A stretch of DNA of 64,000 nucleotides from positions 45,081,095 through 45,145,094 of the forward strand of contig NC_082597.1 in assembly GCF_030936135.1 (NCBI RefSeq), given 5' to 3'. Below the pieces are notes generated by a model. It worked only from the letters and a program-made list of their open reading frames with translations, was not told where the DNA came from and ran no database searches. How positions within the stretch are numbered: position 1 is the stretch's first letter; each line of letters begins with the position of its first letter. Both the position numbers and the translations under genes were made by a program. Source of the stretch: Gavia stellata (taxonomy: Eukaryota > Chordata > Aves > Gaviiformes > Gaviidae). Positions 26,260 through 38,340 of this stretch are shown here, piece after piece.

Positions 26260-29200
26260 CCCCCTCATAGTTAAATAATGAGCCGATCTCGGAGTTAAAA
26301 CCCGCCACTGACTGCAGCGAGATCAAGCCCTGAGGAGTCAGACATACGTAGAGACACGACCCGCTGTGACGGGAGGCAGCACTCAGGACATTTTTCCTTC
26401 GTTTTCTCCTCTAAGGAGCGTCCCTCCTTATCTAGGGCCTCCCCCGTCCGCTCCCCGGGGACGCCGGGCAGGCACGGCTGGCTGCCCGGGCAGGACCCCG
26501 CAGCCTTTCGGGGCGCCCGCTGCCCCTTTCCTCGCCGTGCTGGCGGAGCGCGCCTCCGCCCCGGAAAAGCGGTGCTGCTCCCCTGAATGTCCGACAGTGC
26601 CGGTTGCGTATCTCGCCAGGCGGGGACGCTTCTTCGGCCTTGTCCTGCACACGGTGGGTGAGCTTAGAACGGGGAAGCGCAAAGAGACCTCTGCTCTCAG
26701 AGGAGAGGGAGGCTCGGCGCCTCTCACCTTTTCCTCTTGGCACCGGAGGACTTGAACCCAGGCCTTGTCTGCGGCAAAATGGATGGGCTTGCTACCCTCA
26801 CGGGGCAGCAAACCGCTGTGACAGGAGCCCGCTCCCTTGGGGGCTGGGGAGCTGGGATTTCTTTCCGGGAAAGGCAACTCCCCTTGACTTCCTTGAGCCT
26901 GAGGGAGAAGAGAATGGGGTCCCTCAGGGAGGAAAGAGTTAAGCAGCCGAAAAGGGTTTGGGGGGGTGGGTGACAACATATGAAGCCTTTCACTCAGTGA
27001 TGTAAAAAAACACAGCCTCTCCGAGGATGGCGGAGCGGAGCTGCTCACAGTCGGAGCGTTACGGTTTGTAACAGATTGTTTGCACCCGGGAAGGGGCGAC
27101 CACCCGGGAAGAGCACAGGCTGCCCTGCACACCCACGGGGCTCGCCGGACAGCTGACAAAAGCGAAGGGACGCCGCTTCAGCTCTGCCCGCGGGCGCTCT
27201 CCTCGTCAGCTTTAACCCTTGATATATTTTGGGGGTTTGCTTTTTGAAAGGTCACAGCCACGTTTCCGGACGGTCTCACCCTTCTCGGCCGGCTCGGGCA
27301 CGGGTACGTCCGTCTGAAGGGGAAGCTCGTGAGAGAGGCCGCCCCGGGAGCTGGCTCTCGTCGCGGTGCCCTCCCGTCTCCCTCCCTTTTTGTGCCACCG
27401 TGGCCAGCCTGGTTTTTAAGACGCTTGAGTGCTCGCTCCGATTGCTCTCTGCGGAGATGCCCTGTTGTAAGGAGTAACTGCGGCGGCACAGCATGTGGGC
27501 ACGTAGTGATACGGCAGTTTCCCCCTTTTTCTCGTTTCAGATAAAACCCCTTTCCCTCGGAGAACTCTGCGGCGCTTCGGGAAAGGCGGGTTTTCCATGC
27601 AATCTCTGCGTTTTGGCGAAAGAGCGAAGATGTTACAGTTTTCTTCTGTAGCGAAGGGACTTGATCAGTAACAGAGTGTTCAGATCGGGTTAGCGGTCGT
27701 CGCCTTCCCTAATAATTTGTTCCGATCCCGCCGGGTCAGGGAGAAGGGCTACGCCTGATGCAGCACCGGCCGCACCAAGCCCCGCAGGACCCGCTTCCCG
27801 CAGCGGGGCAGGAGCGGTGTTGAAGCACCCCCGAAACCGCGCTGTCACGCCAGCACCCCGCCAGCCCACTGTCGGGTTTGCCCTCAGCCCAGCATTGACC
27901 TCAACGAACTGGCCCGTCCGCCCGGTAGGACCCCCACGGCAGGGTCTCCTCCAGAGGCAGGGTAACTTGAGCGGTTGTTCGGAGTACGTTTGCCTAAAGG
28001 AAGGGTTTTTTTCATTAAATAAAGAAAATACCTCCCGAAGATACTCTCCGTGACCCCCGCGGCTGCGGCTGACATGCCGGCCTTCCCAGTGAAGGTCCTC
28101 AGTGTGTTTGCAATTAAAATGCTTGTGTTTGATATTAATAACGATAATCTTTACCTAAGTCCCCAGCCAAAGCAAACAGGGCCCTGGAATCACAAAATCA
28201 AAGGGTCATAACTGGGTAAAGACAAGAGGTTTGTGGTTTAATCAAGTCTTTTTCCGGAGGGGCCATGCAAGTGCCCCCTCCCACTCCCCCCGCGCCCTCC
28301 TTCCCGCTGCGGATTATTTAACACGAGAGAGGGGGGCTGGAGCGCTGCTCCCGGAAAGCCCGTGCTAAACACCGGCCTCCCTCGCCCCTACCTGCTCCGC
28401 TCCGCCAGGAAGCCACCTGCTCGCTCCCCGAGCAGAGCAGGGCTGCGGGAGCACCGGCGGCCCGCGGGGAGGGGTGGCCGCCGCAGCGGTGCGGGGATGC
28501 CCGGCCCGGCCCGGCCCGGCCCGGCCCGGCCCGGCCCGGCAGCGCACCGCCGGCCGCCCCAGCTGCCTGCCCCGCTGTGCCGGCTGCGCACGGGGAAGCG
28601 ATGGATGGGTCGGGGGAGACGGGGTGTCTGCAGTGCCACTGCCTTGTCACCGCTCTCCTCTGGAGTGACGCGAGCGAGCGTTTAAAGCCCATTTTTCTCT
28701 TGTGCATCTTTATTTTCCTCCGTAAAACCTCCCGCAACCCGGAGAAGGAGGCGGGCAGCCGGCAGCGGGCTCAGCTTGTTTTCTGAGGTCGAAGGCAAGG
28801 CGGGCAGGGGTCGACCCAGCAGCTATTTCCACGGGGAAAATTCCTGCTTGGATCGCTCTGCTTTGGGGAACCCGTACGATTTTTCCAGAGCTTCCACCTT
28901 TCTGTGGAGAAGGAGCTGGGGAATGGGAGAGGGGGGCAGGGGAGGGAGGAGGTTGAATAATTGAGCCATGTGCTCACTGGGACGTCCCTGCGATAGCAGG
29001 AACTAGCAACTTTTCCCAGTCTCAAGGCTGCTCAAAACCCCCTCGTGTCCCTTTGATCTCTCCTGGGAGTCCCAGAGTGCCAGCAGAGGCCAATGCCTTC
29101 TTCAGCTGTCTTCTATACAAATCCCTCTGGCAGGTACTAATGTGTTTACTTAGGTGCGCACGGTTCCCAGCGCTGGGGGGAACCAAACGTTTCTCACACG

Positions 29201-32200
29201 GCTGGAAGCACCCGGCCACAACAGCCCAACTGGGAAACAGTTTTGCTGGCGAGCGCGGCGCGGAGGAGCCCTCGCCGCCGCCGGCACCGGCACCCACCCG
29301 CCGCGGGCGGGGAGAGGCGGGGGGTGATGGCGGCACGGAGAGACGCGCCTGCGGCTTCCTTCGTGTCGGGCGTCGCCGTCCCCGCACGCACCGTTAAATA
29401 AAATACACCCGTAAATTACGCTCTCGCTGCCGGTTGCTGTCCCGCACCGGGGCCCGGGCGTTCACCCCGGCGAGGCCGGCGGTCTGCGGGGGAACAGCGC
29501 AGTGCTTTGACGCGGCGCGGCTGCGCGCTGAAGGCGCTCCGCAGGGCCGGGGGCGGGCACGACGGGGCGCGCTCAGGTGGGTCCCAAACACCTCTCACCC
29601 CCCGGGCCGGTGACTTGAGGTTTCGGTCGGATTTTCTTTGTTAAACTAGAAAGGCATGGGGCTTGGAAAAGGATTGCACGCTCTGCAAATGGTCCCCACA
29701 TGGGACTGAATCCCTCCAGAAGTAGGTGCGGCACAGCAATTGCTGCGGAGCGGGGAGGGTTGGGGTGAGGAACACCACTTAAAGAGGTCCTGACGCGTTC
29801 ACCATTTTCTCCCTGCCCGTCCACAGGAGCAGACAGTGTCTGGTGCTCAGGCTGTTCCCGCTTTCCGGACTTGAGCCTCCCGTCTCCTGAAATGCAGCAC
29901 TGTCCCCCGCCCCCCCCAGCAGCCTCATTAGCCAGCCTTGTAGTTTGTGTTTTCTCTCCCCGTTCTTTAGTTCCACTCGCCTGCTGCACTTTCGCAAATT
30001 TGTTTTGAGATCACTTTACCAGCCGAGCCGGGGGCTCTTAAGGGATACTAATTACAGGTTTTTTTCTTCCTGAGTGACAGGGTCTTCCATCCTTTCTTCC
30101 CCTTCCCCCAAAATATTCAAGGAAAAAGTAAACAAATTTTCCTAGCTCCTCAAAGACTTTTGGGAAAAGGCACGCTTCTTAACAACCGCAGCCCCGCTGG
30201 ATTACGAGTTAAAGCTGCGAGCTAAAGCTCTGCGCGCCAGGAGAGCGGGACCCAGGGGGCTGGCATTGTGCACAGGGAGATCCACGGTGCGTGCTTGGAG
30301 ATAAACCCCTGAAAGGTGATCAGAACTGCAACCGGCACTTTAAAGATCAAGTTTATTTGTGCACAAAGCATAAATCTGTAAACAGGTCTATTTTAGCCAG
30401 CGCAAACGTGGTAAATCAAATTGTGTTGTGTGCGCGCACGCCACAGCCCAGCGAAGAGTTCAAGTTACTGCCGAGCGGAGCCCCTCCTGACGGGCGGCTT
30501 CTTAGGAAAACAATGGGGAACTGCCCTGTTTCAGATGTGGCCCAGCTAAAGAGCAACCTGCACCTCGGAGCGGCAGAAGCCTGAAATTCTGAGCTTTCCC
30601 CTCCCTGTAACTTTACTCCTTTATCAACTCTCTGCTTTTCCTACAGTATTCATTTCAAAGGGGGCTCCCCCGTTTATGGCCCCAAATAAACCGAAGCGGT
30701 GCAGATGTAGCCTCACCCAACCTTTAGGTAATTATGCATCTGCTCGTGGGAAGAAGGGTATGTACGTGTTAAGGGTTTTTTTTAGGAAAAGTTTTCTCCT
30801 AAGAGTAGAAATCCGCCTTTGGGGGGCTGGAGGGGGGGCAAGGACCATATGGGGTCTCTCCAGTCCCAGCCCCAGCCGCAGCTCCCGGCCGCTCTCCGCC
30901 TCTCCCGGGCGGATCGGAAGGCTTTCCAGCGGTGTGCGCTTGTGCAAGACACCTCTCTAAGGAGGTGTTCCCTACCCGCCTTGCTCACTTGAAAAGCGGC
31001 TCCTTGAGACAACCGGATCGCCGTGCCCTCCGCATTACCTCTTCCTGAAGGGAGGCTAACCGAAGACGCCTTTTTCCTGGGCACGCAGACCGGCTCCGTA
31101 GCGTTTGAACCGCTGCTGGGTCACTTGCTCTCCGCTAGAGTTAACCTAGGTCACATAATTCTATTCCCAGGTAGGGAAGGTTTCCTTTGCCTTCTCATAA
31201 TATTTTCCTCAACTACAAAAAGCCACCTGGATGAAACCAAAGGATTCCTGCGCGTTAGCAAATGCCTGTTAAATGGCTTCATTACCACTCTAATGACCCT
31301 TGCACCGCTCCGCTCAGCTACTGCTGCGGCTGGAGCTCTGCAAAGCTTTTGTCCCCGACTTGTGTAAAGTTACTTAGGGATTGCGGGGTTAGAAATTTTA
31401 CACTTCCAGGAGGGGTTTGTTGCACTGGCAGCTGGGACGCATCTGTAACGGTACAAGTTTGCCTGAAAGCAGAAAATTAGCAAGCCTAAGGCACTCACTT
31501 CTCGACTGTTGTGTCTCTACCAGCACCAGGTCACACGAGTAGCATAAAGAATGGGAAGGGGATTTGTCTCGGGGCAAACACGTACACTTTTCTTTTGTGA
31601 GTACCTTTCTCTGTGACCCGATCCGACAGCATAAAATCTGGGTTTCCCTCCTCCTCGTCTCTCCTTCCCACACGTAGCTGTGCATTTTTGTCCTCCAGTC
31701 TGTAAATTTAGACGTTTGGTGACACAGCTTTAATTACAGGACAAAGCTCTCCCTAAGATAAATGAACAAATCTTAGGTCCGAAAAGAGGGATAAATTGTT
31801 TCGGGTTAGACCTGGACCACGGGCTGTGGGGAATAAAGATACGCAAGTTGACGCTATGGGGGGCTCTACGTTAATTCCCCCGTGGGGAGAGCCGGTGTCC
31901 CTTCCGGTGCAGCGTGTGATGGCAGATGGGAACACAAGGACGAGGCACGGCTTTGTAGGAAGTGTCAGCGCTTCGTGCACGTCCACTGCCCCTCTTTCTC
32001 TTCCCATACCAAAACCGTAAATTCCCCGACTTGGTTTAAACTTCGGAGATGTCGCAACCAGTTCTGGGGAGGTCGTACCTTAGAGAGGCGCCCAGCTCAC
32101 CGCTCTCCAAAGGAGCGGTTGCGGAGCAAATTGTCTCCTGGGGGCTGGAGGGGGCTTGCCCAGACAGCCCCCGGCAGGGGATGTGGTGGGATATGCTAAT

Positions 32201-32237
32201 AAAGACTGGCCACTGCGGACCAGCCTCCCTTTACATG
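26260..32237. other. MYF6-MYF5 intergenic region with likely enhancers
   Basis: Six kb without a supported gene. Many long ORFs here only reflect GC richness. CpG-dense blocks lie at about 26.4-26.7, 27.0-27.95 and 28.3-29.6 kb. Between them are AT-rich, motif-dense islands. One at about 28,100-28,260 has a TCF/LEF-like ATCAAAG at 28,197 and a RUNX-like TGTGGTTT at 28,232. Another at about 30,290-30,450 has a forkhead-like GTAAACA at 30,378. A second GLI-like GACCACCCG is at 27,098-27,106 and a TCF-like CTTTGATC is at 29,051. In mouse and chick this interval holds MYF5 epaxial and branchial-arch enhancers, but which segment does what cannot be assigned here. Confidence 0.5.
28501..28540. repeat. 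(CCGGC)8 pentanucleotide repeat
   Basis: Eight perfect CCGGC units, extending imperfectly on both sides, in a CpG-dense segment about 3.7 kb upstream of MYF5. This repeat is prone to length change and to assembly error. Confidence 0.95.
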
Positions 32238-32247
32238 TATATATAAG
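32238..32247 (+). promoter_or_regulatory. MYF5 TATA box
   Basis: TATATATAAG lies about 132 bases before the MYF5 ATG, predicting a start near 32,270 and a 5' UTR of about 110 bases. Forty bases upstream, ATGCTAATAAAG at about 32,193 resembles an octamer/homeodomain site. The upstream in-frame extension lacks an ATG, so translation should start at 32,379. Confidence 0.8.
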
Positions 32248-32378
32248 GGCCCCCCGCATCAGCCAGAGGACACTTCGTCTCAGGTCGCTAATTACTGAGG
32301 AAATTGCCCCAGCGCGCTGCAGAGCGCCTCGCCGAGAGCCGGTGGCTGCCGCCCCACGCTGACGCCTCCGCTGCAGGG

Positions 32379-33810
32379 ATGGAGGTGATGGACAGCTGCC
32401 AATTCTCCCCGTCCGAGCTCTTCTATGACAGCTCCTGCCTCTCCTCCCCGGAGGGCGAGTTCCCCGAGGATTTCGAGCCCAGGGACCTGCCTCCCTTCGG
32501 CGCCCACGAGCCCCCCGAGCCCGCCTGCTCCGAGGAAGAGGAGCATGTCCGAGCTCCCAGCGGCCACCACCAGGCCGGCCACTGCCTCATGTGGGCTTGC
32601 AAAGCCTGCAAGAGAAAATCCACCACAATGGACCGGCGGAAGGCGGCCACCATGAGGGAGAGGAGGAGGCTGAAGAAAGTGAACCAGGCTTTTGAGACCC
32701 TGAAGAGATGCACCACTGCCAACCCCAACCAAAGACTCCCCAAGGTAGAGATCCTGAGAAACGCCATCAGATACATCGAGAGCCTCCAGGAGCTCTTGAG
32801 GGAACAGGTCGAAAACTACTATCACCTGCCGGGACAGAGCTGTTCCGAACCGACCAGCCCCACTTCCAGCTGCTCCGATGGGATGGTAAGAGAGGGGCAG
32901 GAGCAATGGGGGTGTGGGGACCCCAGGAAGGCCCGCGGGCAGGTCCGCCTCGACCCAGCGTCGTGGGGTTGGTCCCATGGGTCTGGGACGGGCCGAATGC
33001 AGCCGGACGCCAGGAAAAGGCGGACGGTTTGGGTTAAAACAGGCCTCTTCTCGGATTTAACGATGAGCATGCACATGGGCTTTCCGGGAATGCATGGGGG
33101 GACGGTAACGCTGCCAGAGAGCACCCAGCGAGCGCCCCAGCCTCCGGGGGCTCGTCTTCCCCGTGCCTCCCCCAGCTTAGCGCGGCGGAGCAGAGGGGTA
33201 AGGCGTGGGGCGGGGGGAGACGGGGAAGGCGCTGGCCAGCGGCAGCCTGGCCGGGGAGCTGCTGTCCCGCTCCCCCGCGGGCGCCGGGGCTCTCTCCCCG
33301 CCGGGCTTTAAGGCGCTTTCCCTCCGGGGGCAGCGTCCCACTGGCCCCCGGGGGGGCGGCGGCCGGGCCGGCACTCGCCCCTCGCTGTCTTGCAGGCCGA
33401 CTGCGGCAGCCCCGTCTGGTCGGCGAGAGGCAGCAGCTTCGACGCCGTCTACTGCGCCGAGATGGCCCACGGTAAGCCCGACCCGCCGGACCGCGGGCGC
33501 GGGGGGTGGAGGCGGGGGCCGTGGAGGCCGCCCCGCTCCCCGCGGCACTCGGGGAGGGCAGCGCGGGCCCCCGCTGTAACGCGCTGCCGTTCCCGCCTCC
33601 CACCCCCCGGCCGCAGGGTATGTCGCCGAGCAGAGCAGCGCCCTGTCCAGCCTGGACTGCCTCTCCAGCATCGTGGACCGCCTCTCCCCGGCGGAGGAGC
33701 CGGGGCTGCCCCTCCGCGACGCCGACTCCCTCTCACCCAGCGCCAGCATCGACTCGGGGCCGGGGACGCCCGGGACGCCGCCGCCCCGGCGGACCTACCA
33801 GGCGCTATGA
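32379..33810 (+). CDS. MYF5: Myogenic factor 5, 258 aa, three exons
   Basis: MYF5 is the earliest-expressed myogenic bHLH factor. It commits somitic progenitors to skeletal muscle and binds E-boxes with E-proteins in the nucleus. Coding exons are 32,379-32,885, 33,396-33,471 (76 bp, as in mammals) and 33,617-33,810. Introns are 510 and 145 bp with GTAAGA...CAG and GTAAGC...CAG ends. The joined frame is 259 codons including the stop. It starts [17 protein letters not shown]. The Cys-rich [13 protein letters not shown] motif spans about 68-80. The basic region (about 84-100) carries the myogenic Ala90-Thr91 pair, and the helix-loop-helix (about 101-140) includes [23 protein letters not shown]. 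The C-terminal [13 protein letters not shown] segment is helix III. The ATG has G at -3 and +4. The C-terminal coding part is extremely GC-rich and encodes a Pro/Ser/Gly-rich tail. MYF6 lies upstream in the same orientation. Confidence 0.97.
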
Positions 33811-34084
33811 GGGGGCCGGGGGGGCCGGCACCCCGCGCCTGCCGCCGCCTCCGCGGCCGCTGCCCTCCCGCCGGGGCCGCCCTCCTGCCGGGGCCTCCCC
33901 CCGCGCCCAGCCGCGTCCTGCCGACGCTTCTCGGGCGAGAGGAGCAGCCCCAGCGCCGCTTGGCCCGCCGCCTCCCTCCGGGGCTGGGGGCCAAGCGCCC
34001 CGCCGGGCCCCGGCCCGGGGTCCCCCCGGGGCAGACAGGCCCTGGGGGTCGGGACACACGCGCTACCCTGGAAACCCCTCTGCA

Positions 34085-34090
34085 AATAAA
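34085..34090 (+). terminator. MYF5 polyadenylation signal
   Basis: AATAAA lies 275 bases after the stop. It ends a short GC-rich 3' UTR (33,811 to about 34,105) and is followed by a TG-rich stretch (cgtgctgtaag...tggttctttaag). Confidence 0.75.
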
Positions 34091-36309
34091 ACGTGCTGTA
34101 AGAGAGCTGACTGGTTCTTTAAGTGCATTCCCTGGTATCGGGGAGGGCAGCGAGACGCGGCTGCGGGATACCCGCCAGCATCCGTGCTCAGCCCCAGCCC
34201 AGACTCGGTCACCCCCGGCTCCTGCCTGCATGGGGACCTGCCTCGTCACGGCGGTGCCGGGCCGGGAGATGGAGCGTCTCGCCGGGCTGGGGCCTGGGAG
34301 CTTGTTTCTCCCATCGCCAGTGGGCATTATTCTGAGGCGGCTCATGGAGGAACGAAAATGCGGAGTGTCAAATTCTCCCTCTATTCCTCTCCTGCTGTGG
34401 GCAGAGTTTCCTTTATTTTCTGCAAGAATAGAAGTAGTATTTCAGCTTCCTTCCCCCCCCGCCCCAGGCAAAGCCCTTGGTTCTTTCCCTGAGTATGGAG
34501 ACAGAACATGTATTCCAGGATTCGGCCCTAAAATTGCATGGTGACTCTTTGTAAAACAACTGCTTGATCTAGCTTTGATACCCTGGCAGGGAATTTTACT
34601 CTCAGTCATTCTCAGTGCTCTGGCAGAGACAAATTTAGTAAAGTTAGTCAGAACAAACCACAAGTATCTCTTTCACAATCCACAAGGTACATTTCACAAT
34701 ATTCAGAAAGCAATACAGATCTATTTGCCTCTAACTCCTTTGGTCCCACCAGCCAGGACAAAAATTCATTACTCCATTTACACGGGTCTAGAAATAGCCA
34801 GGTCAAGCCTTTGTGAGTTTCAGAGTTAACAAGTATTTCGTTCCAGGCACTAAATCTAAGTCTTTCTACCATGGAAAATTTCCAGCCCTTTGCACGGCTC
34901 TATTTGTAATCCAAAACTTTTCTAGCCCCCCCCCCAAAAAAGACAGAAATGAGATGGAGAGATGGGCTCCTCCAGTGCATCCAGAAATGTCTCCTATGAT
35001 AAACACTCTGAGTGGGAAGGGATATACAACTCACTAGTGTGGGATAAGGCTATATCTGCCATTTGTATTTATGTTGTTAGCACTGGGTGGCCAAGGGGCC
35101 TGGAAGTGGTAGTTCACCTCTGATAAATCTTTCACTTGAACCCAGCCCAGCTCAGTCTGTCACCAAAAGTTACCACCTGACTGCTCTTCAGCAGCGTCGC
35201 TGAACTGAGGATGACGGAAGCCTAGCTTAGAGATGGCCCTGTCCTCAGAGCACACCGAGGGGCCGCATCACCCCCAAAGGGCTACAGGGAAAGTGAGGTG
35301 GCACCTCCCTGCCTGTGCAGCTCAGCTGGGCAGCAGGCAGCTGTGCTTCCGACACAGGGCAAAGCCAGCCTGCCCCATCCTGCGCTGCTTCCCTCAAAAT
35401 CACTTTCTGCCCTTGCTGTGTAACCTTGAGGTAAGTGTTTTCTTTCCCGCAGAGTAATTCAGGAGGAGCCTTTTCCAGAATGGGCTTTCTGTGTGTATAG
35501 ATAGGTCCCAAATAATCATCAGGTAGAATAAGTGGTTTGAAAACCCTGGACTGAGGTTGTGCAGAGGTACAAACAAGGTATTCGCACACTCTTGTAATTA
35601 CAGATGCTTCAGGAGTATGCAAGTGCCTTAACTCAAACACAGTCTTTCTTGGTTAAGGGCGATCACTTCCTGAGCCTTCTGTTTGTAGAAATCCTTATGC
35701 AAGACCATGAACGACACTGGTTTTATTCATGATTTCTTACACATTGCTGCAGTGCTCATTCCTCTCAACCAAAATGCAGTCCCAAGGATACTGCTTATCG
35801 CCAGGATCTAATACAGTGCAGATCATTTTAAATGATGGTTTAAAATCAGCTAAGCTGGAGAACTTTCAGCATTTCATTCTGCACTGTGTTGACCTTGGCA
35901 AGTGATCGCCTGTGAAGTATGCAGAGTAACACTAGCAAATCACATGTTGGTAATATACACCTCTGTTTGGCTGGCAGACATTTTAAGAGTTGCAAAAAGG
36001 TCAATACTTCTGAGAAGCAGCTTTTCAGAGAGTGAGAAGTACCCGGTCTGTGTGATGTTTGTCCACAGACTCCTCAGTCCTGCTAGACTAGATTACAATC
36101 TGCGGGTTTTGTTCTACACACCAAAAAAACCCACCTCTTAATTATAGGACATCTATACACAAAGCTCCTGCAAACCGAAATGTGCTGTAATCCCTGGAAG
36201 TAGTGGAAGTCAGCACCGTGAAACCACCTTTAGCCTGTGGATTGGAAGAACAATGTGTAAAAGGCTTCTGTCTTGGGAGATACACTGTTGTGGTCAGATT
36301 TTGCATATT

Positions 36310-36341
36310 TAATAATAATAATAATAATAATAATAGTAATA
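36310..36341. repeat. (AAT)n microsatellite
   Basis: About nine AAT units with one interruption (aatagtaat) in otherwise unique DNA. Confidence 0.95.
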
Positions 36342-36513
36342 GGAACAGAAAGGAAAGATTCGTATTCTGTGTGAAAAACGTTCATGTAAAGAAGGCTATG
36401 CCCACAAATACACGAGAAGATGATGGTCTAGAAAACCCGAGCTCCATCTCTCTCAACTCCTACTACCTGGCTGAGTGCTGCAGCCTCTGTCTGGGATGGC
36501 GTGCAGTGATCTC

Positions 36514-36536
36514 GCAGGCAGGCAGGCAGGCAGGCA
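36514..36536. repeat. (GCAG)n microsatellite
   Basis: Nearly six GCAG/GGCA units (gcaggcaggcaggcaggcaggca). Confidence 0.95.
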
Positions 36537-37734
36537 TGTGAGGGGATGCCTCATAGTGTCAGAATAATGTAATACAGATGCTGCAAGTTTTCTGACTATC
36601 ACTCACTGCAATGAAGGACATAATCCTGTGTAATTTTAAAAACAAAATTAATTTTTTATTTTTATTTTACCTCTGAAAATTATGCTTTCTTGGCTTATAT
36701 TCTGACTGAGGGAGGTAGCTGTGCTTTTTTTGTGTGTGTGAGGAGCTTCTTGTATCTTTTACTTTTCATTAAGAAATCAAGAAGAGATCTTCAGTGAAAC
36801 AGATATTTTAAACTAAGATCAAAAGGCTACACTACAAAACTAACATAGGAAGCTAGCAAAGATCTCTTAAATATAACATCAGGAAAATTTCGACTCAAGG
36901 AAGTAAAAGATCTAACATACAGTTTGCAAAACAAGTTTCATCACAGTGTTTTTAGTTACTTACATCTTTTTATAATGCAGATCATTTGAGTTTGTGTATT
37001 GTCTCCAAGTAGCAAAAATCCTGCTTGCTTTATGTTTCTATTTCTTGACTTGCTTGTGTGGAAAACAACTCATTTTGCCTGTAGGAAAAGATCAACCTCT
37101 TTCTTCTCCTGTGGCAGGGCTTAAGAGCGATAAACTTTTAGTACTTAGTTTTTGGAGGATGAAGGGGTCTTAATTCATACTGTTTGTCAAAATAGGCCTA
37201 GGAACACCCCAAATTCATGGCAGCATTTCAGGGGAAATGCAGCGGCTTTGCCTTCCCAGCTCAGTCTGCTTGTCAGGAGCAGTCAGGCTTAACCACACAA
37301 GGCAGATGACTTCTCCCCACCCCAGATCTGCTCCCTCCCTTCCTCCTCCTCCCCTTCTGCAGAGCCATTGACTCGCTCATCACTTCTCCTTACTCCTCTC
37401 AGCTGGACCTTGGGGTCCCACAGGAGGACCCGCAGCTGGCCAGCTGATGATTGCTGACCTTTGGCAGGCTCTGCATGGGGTATCAGCCTTACAGCTGGCC
37501 ACAACTGCCTTCCTGGCAACTAAAGACCTAACGAGCTTGGCCAGCTGGAGACTGGGCTGGGATCTTCCTGGCTAATTTGACCCTGTGTGAGGGATGGAGG
37601 AGTTCACCCCCAAATGTGGAGGGGGTGAGCAGTGCATCTGCCCACGTGCTGCCCTGCGGCATCAGGGCCAGGCTCCTCACGCAGCTAACTGGATTAGTGG
37701 ATGAGTAAAAAAGAGACTGCAGAGCTGTTTTTCT

Positions 37735-38310
37735 TGTGCTTTATTTGAGTTTTCTGCTGAGTATTAGCTTAGGCTTCACTAGCGGCCTTTCCCCTCCCTA
37801 CATCTCATGCTGTTCTCTCCATTTAGTCCGAGAGGTAGACCCATCCACCAGACCAGGGCTGGACTGAGGGAGTTACTCCCCTTCCCAAACACAGTGTGAT
37901 ACATTTTCTCTGCATTTGGCAGGTGCCTCGCTTTCCTTGCATCTTGGGTGCTCATGGACCTCATGCCAAACCCACTGTACTGCAGAGTCCAGCTGCTTTC
38001 TCAAAGGTCTTCTGCTTTCTGCTCCCCAGACCAGCTGATAGGCATCATCCAGTCCTGGAGTCTGGTTTCATTTTGAGCATTAGTAACATTTATGGACTGC
38101 CTGGCAATCTGATGGAAGATGTTGGTGGCTATGATGCCAAAGGCATTGCTCAGCTGTGCTTGAAGAAGGTGATAGTGGGCATGATATATGAGGGTCAGCA
38201 AGCCCAGTGAGAGATCAGAAAGGTAGTTCAGTGTCTGAATTAAATCAAGTGCATTTGAATGTGATATTCTCTGAGAGGCCTTCAAACCTGGAGTAACAGC
38301 AGAGAAATAA
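37735..38310 (-). other. Weak minus-strand transcript-like block
   Basis: The minus strand has an open frame of about 100 codons (including LSDLSLGLLTLIYHAHYHLL and NAFGIIATNIFHQIARQ), followed by broken frames and then CAAATAAAGCACAAGAAAAA near 37,750, which resembles a polyadenylation signal. It could be a retrocopy, a non-coding RNA exon or chance. I recognise no family. Confidence 0.2.
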
Positions 38311-38340
38311 ATGTGTGGGTTTTCTCTTTATTTCTCTGAT

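Noticed and set aside
26428-29397. Several 100-240 aa ORFs in the MYF6-MYF5 interval
   Set aside because: Occur on both strands in GC-rich DNA with low-complexity composition and no recognisable domain.
32304-32378. N-terminal extension of MYF5 by 25 residues
   Set aside because: The extension begins with TTG, not ATG, and the ATG at 32,379 has good context and matches the family start MEVMD/MDVMD.
33034-34544. Long ORFs over and after MYF5 (up to 384 aa +, 298 aa -)
   Set aside because: Compositional open frames in a CpG-dense region, rich in Arg, Pro, Gly and Ala, crossing the MYF5 exons in the wrong frame.
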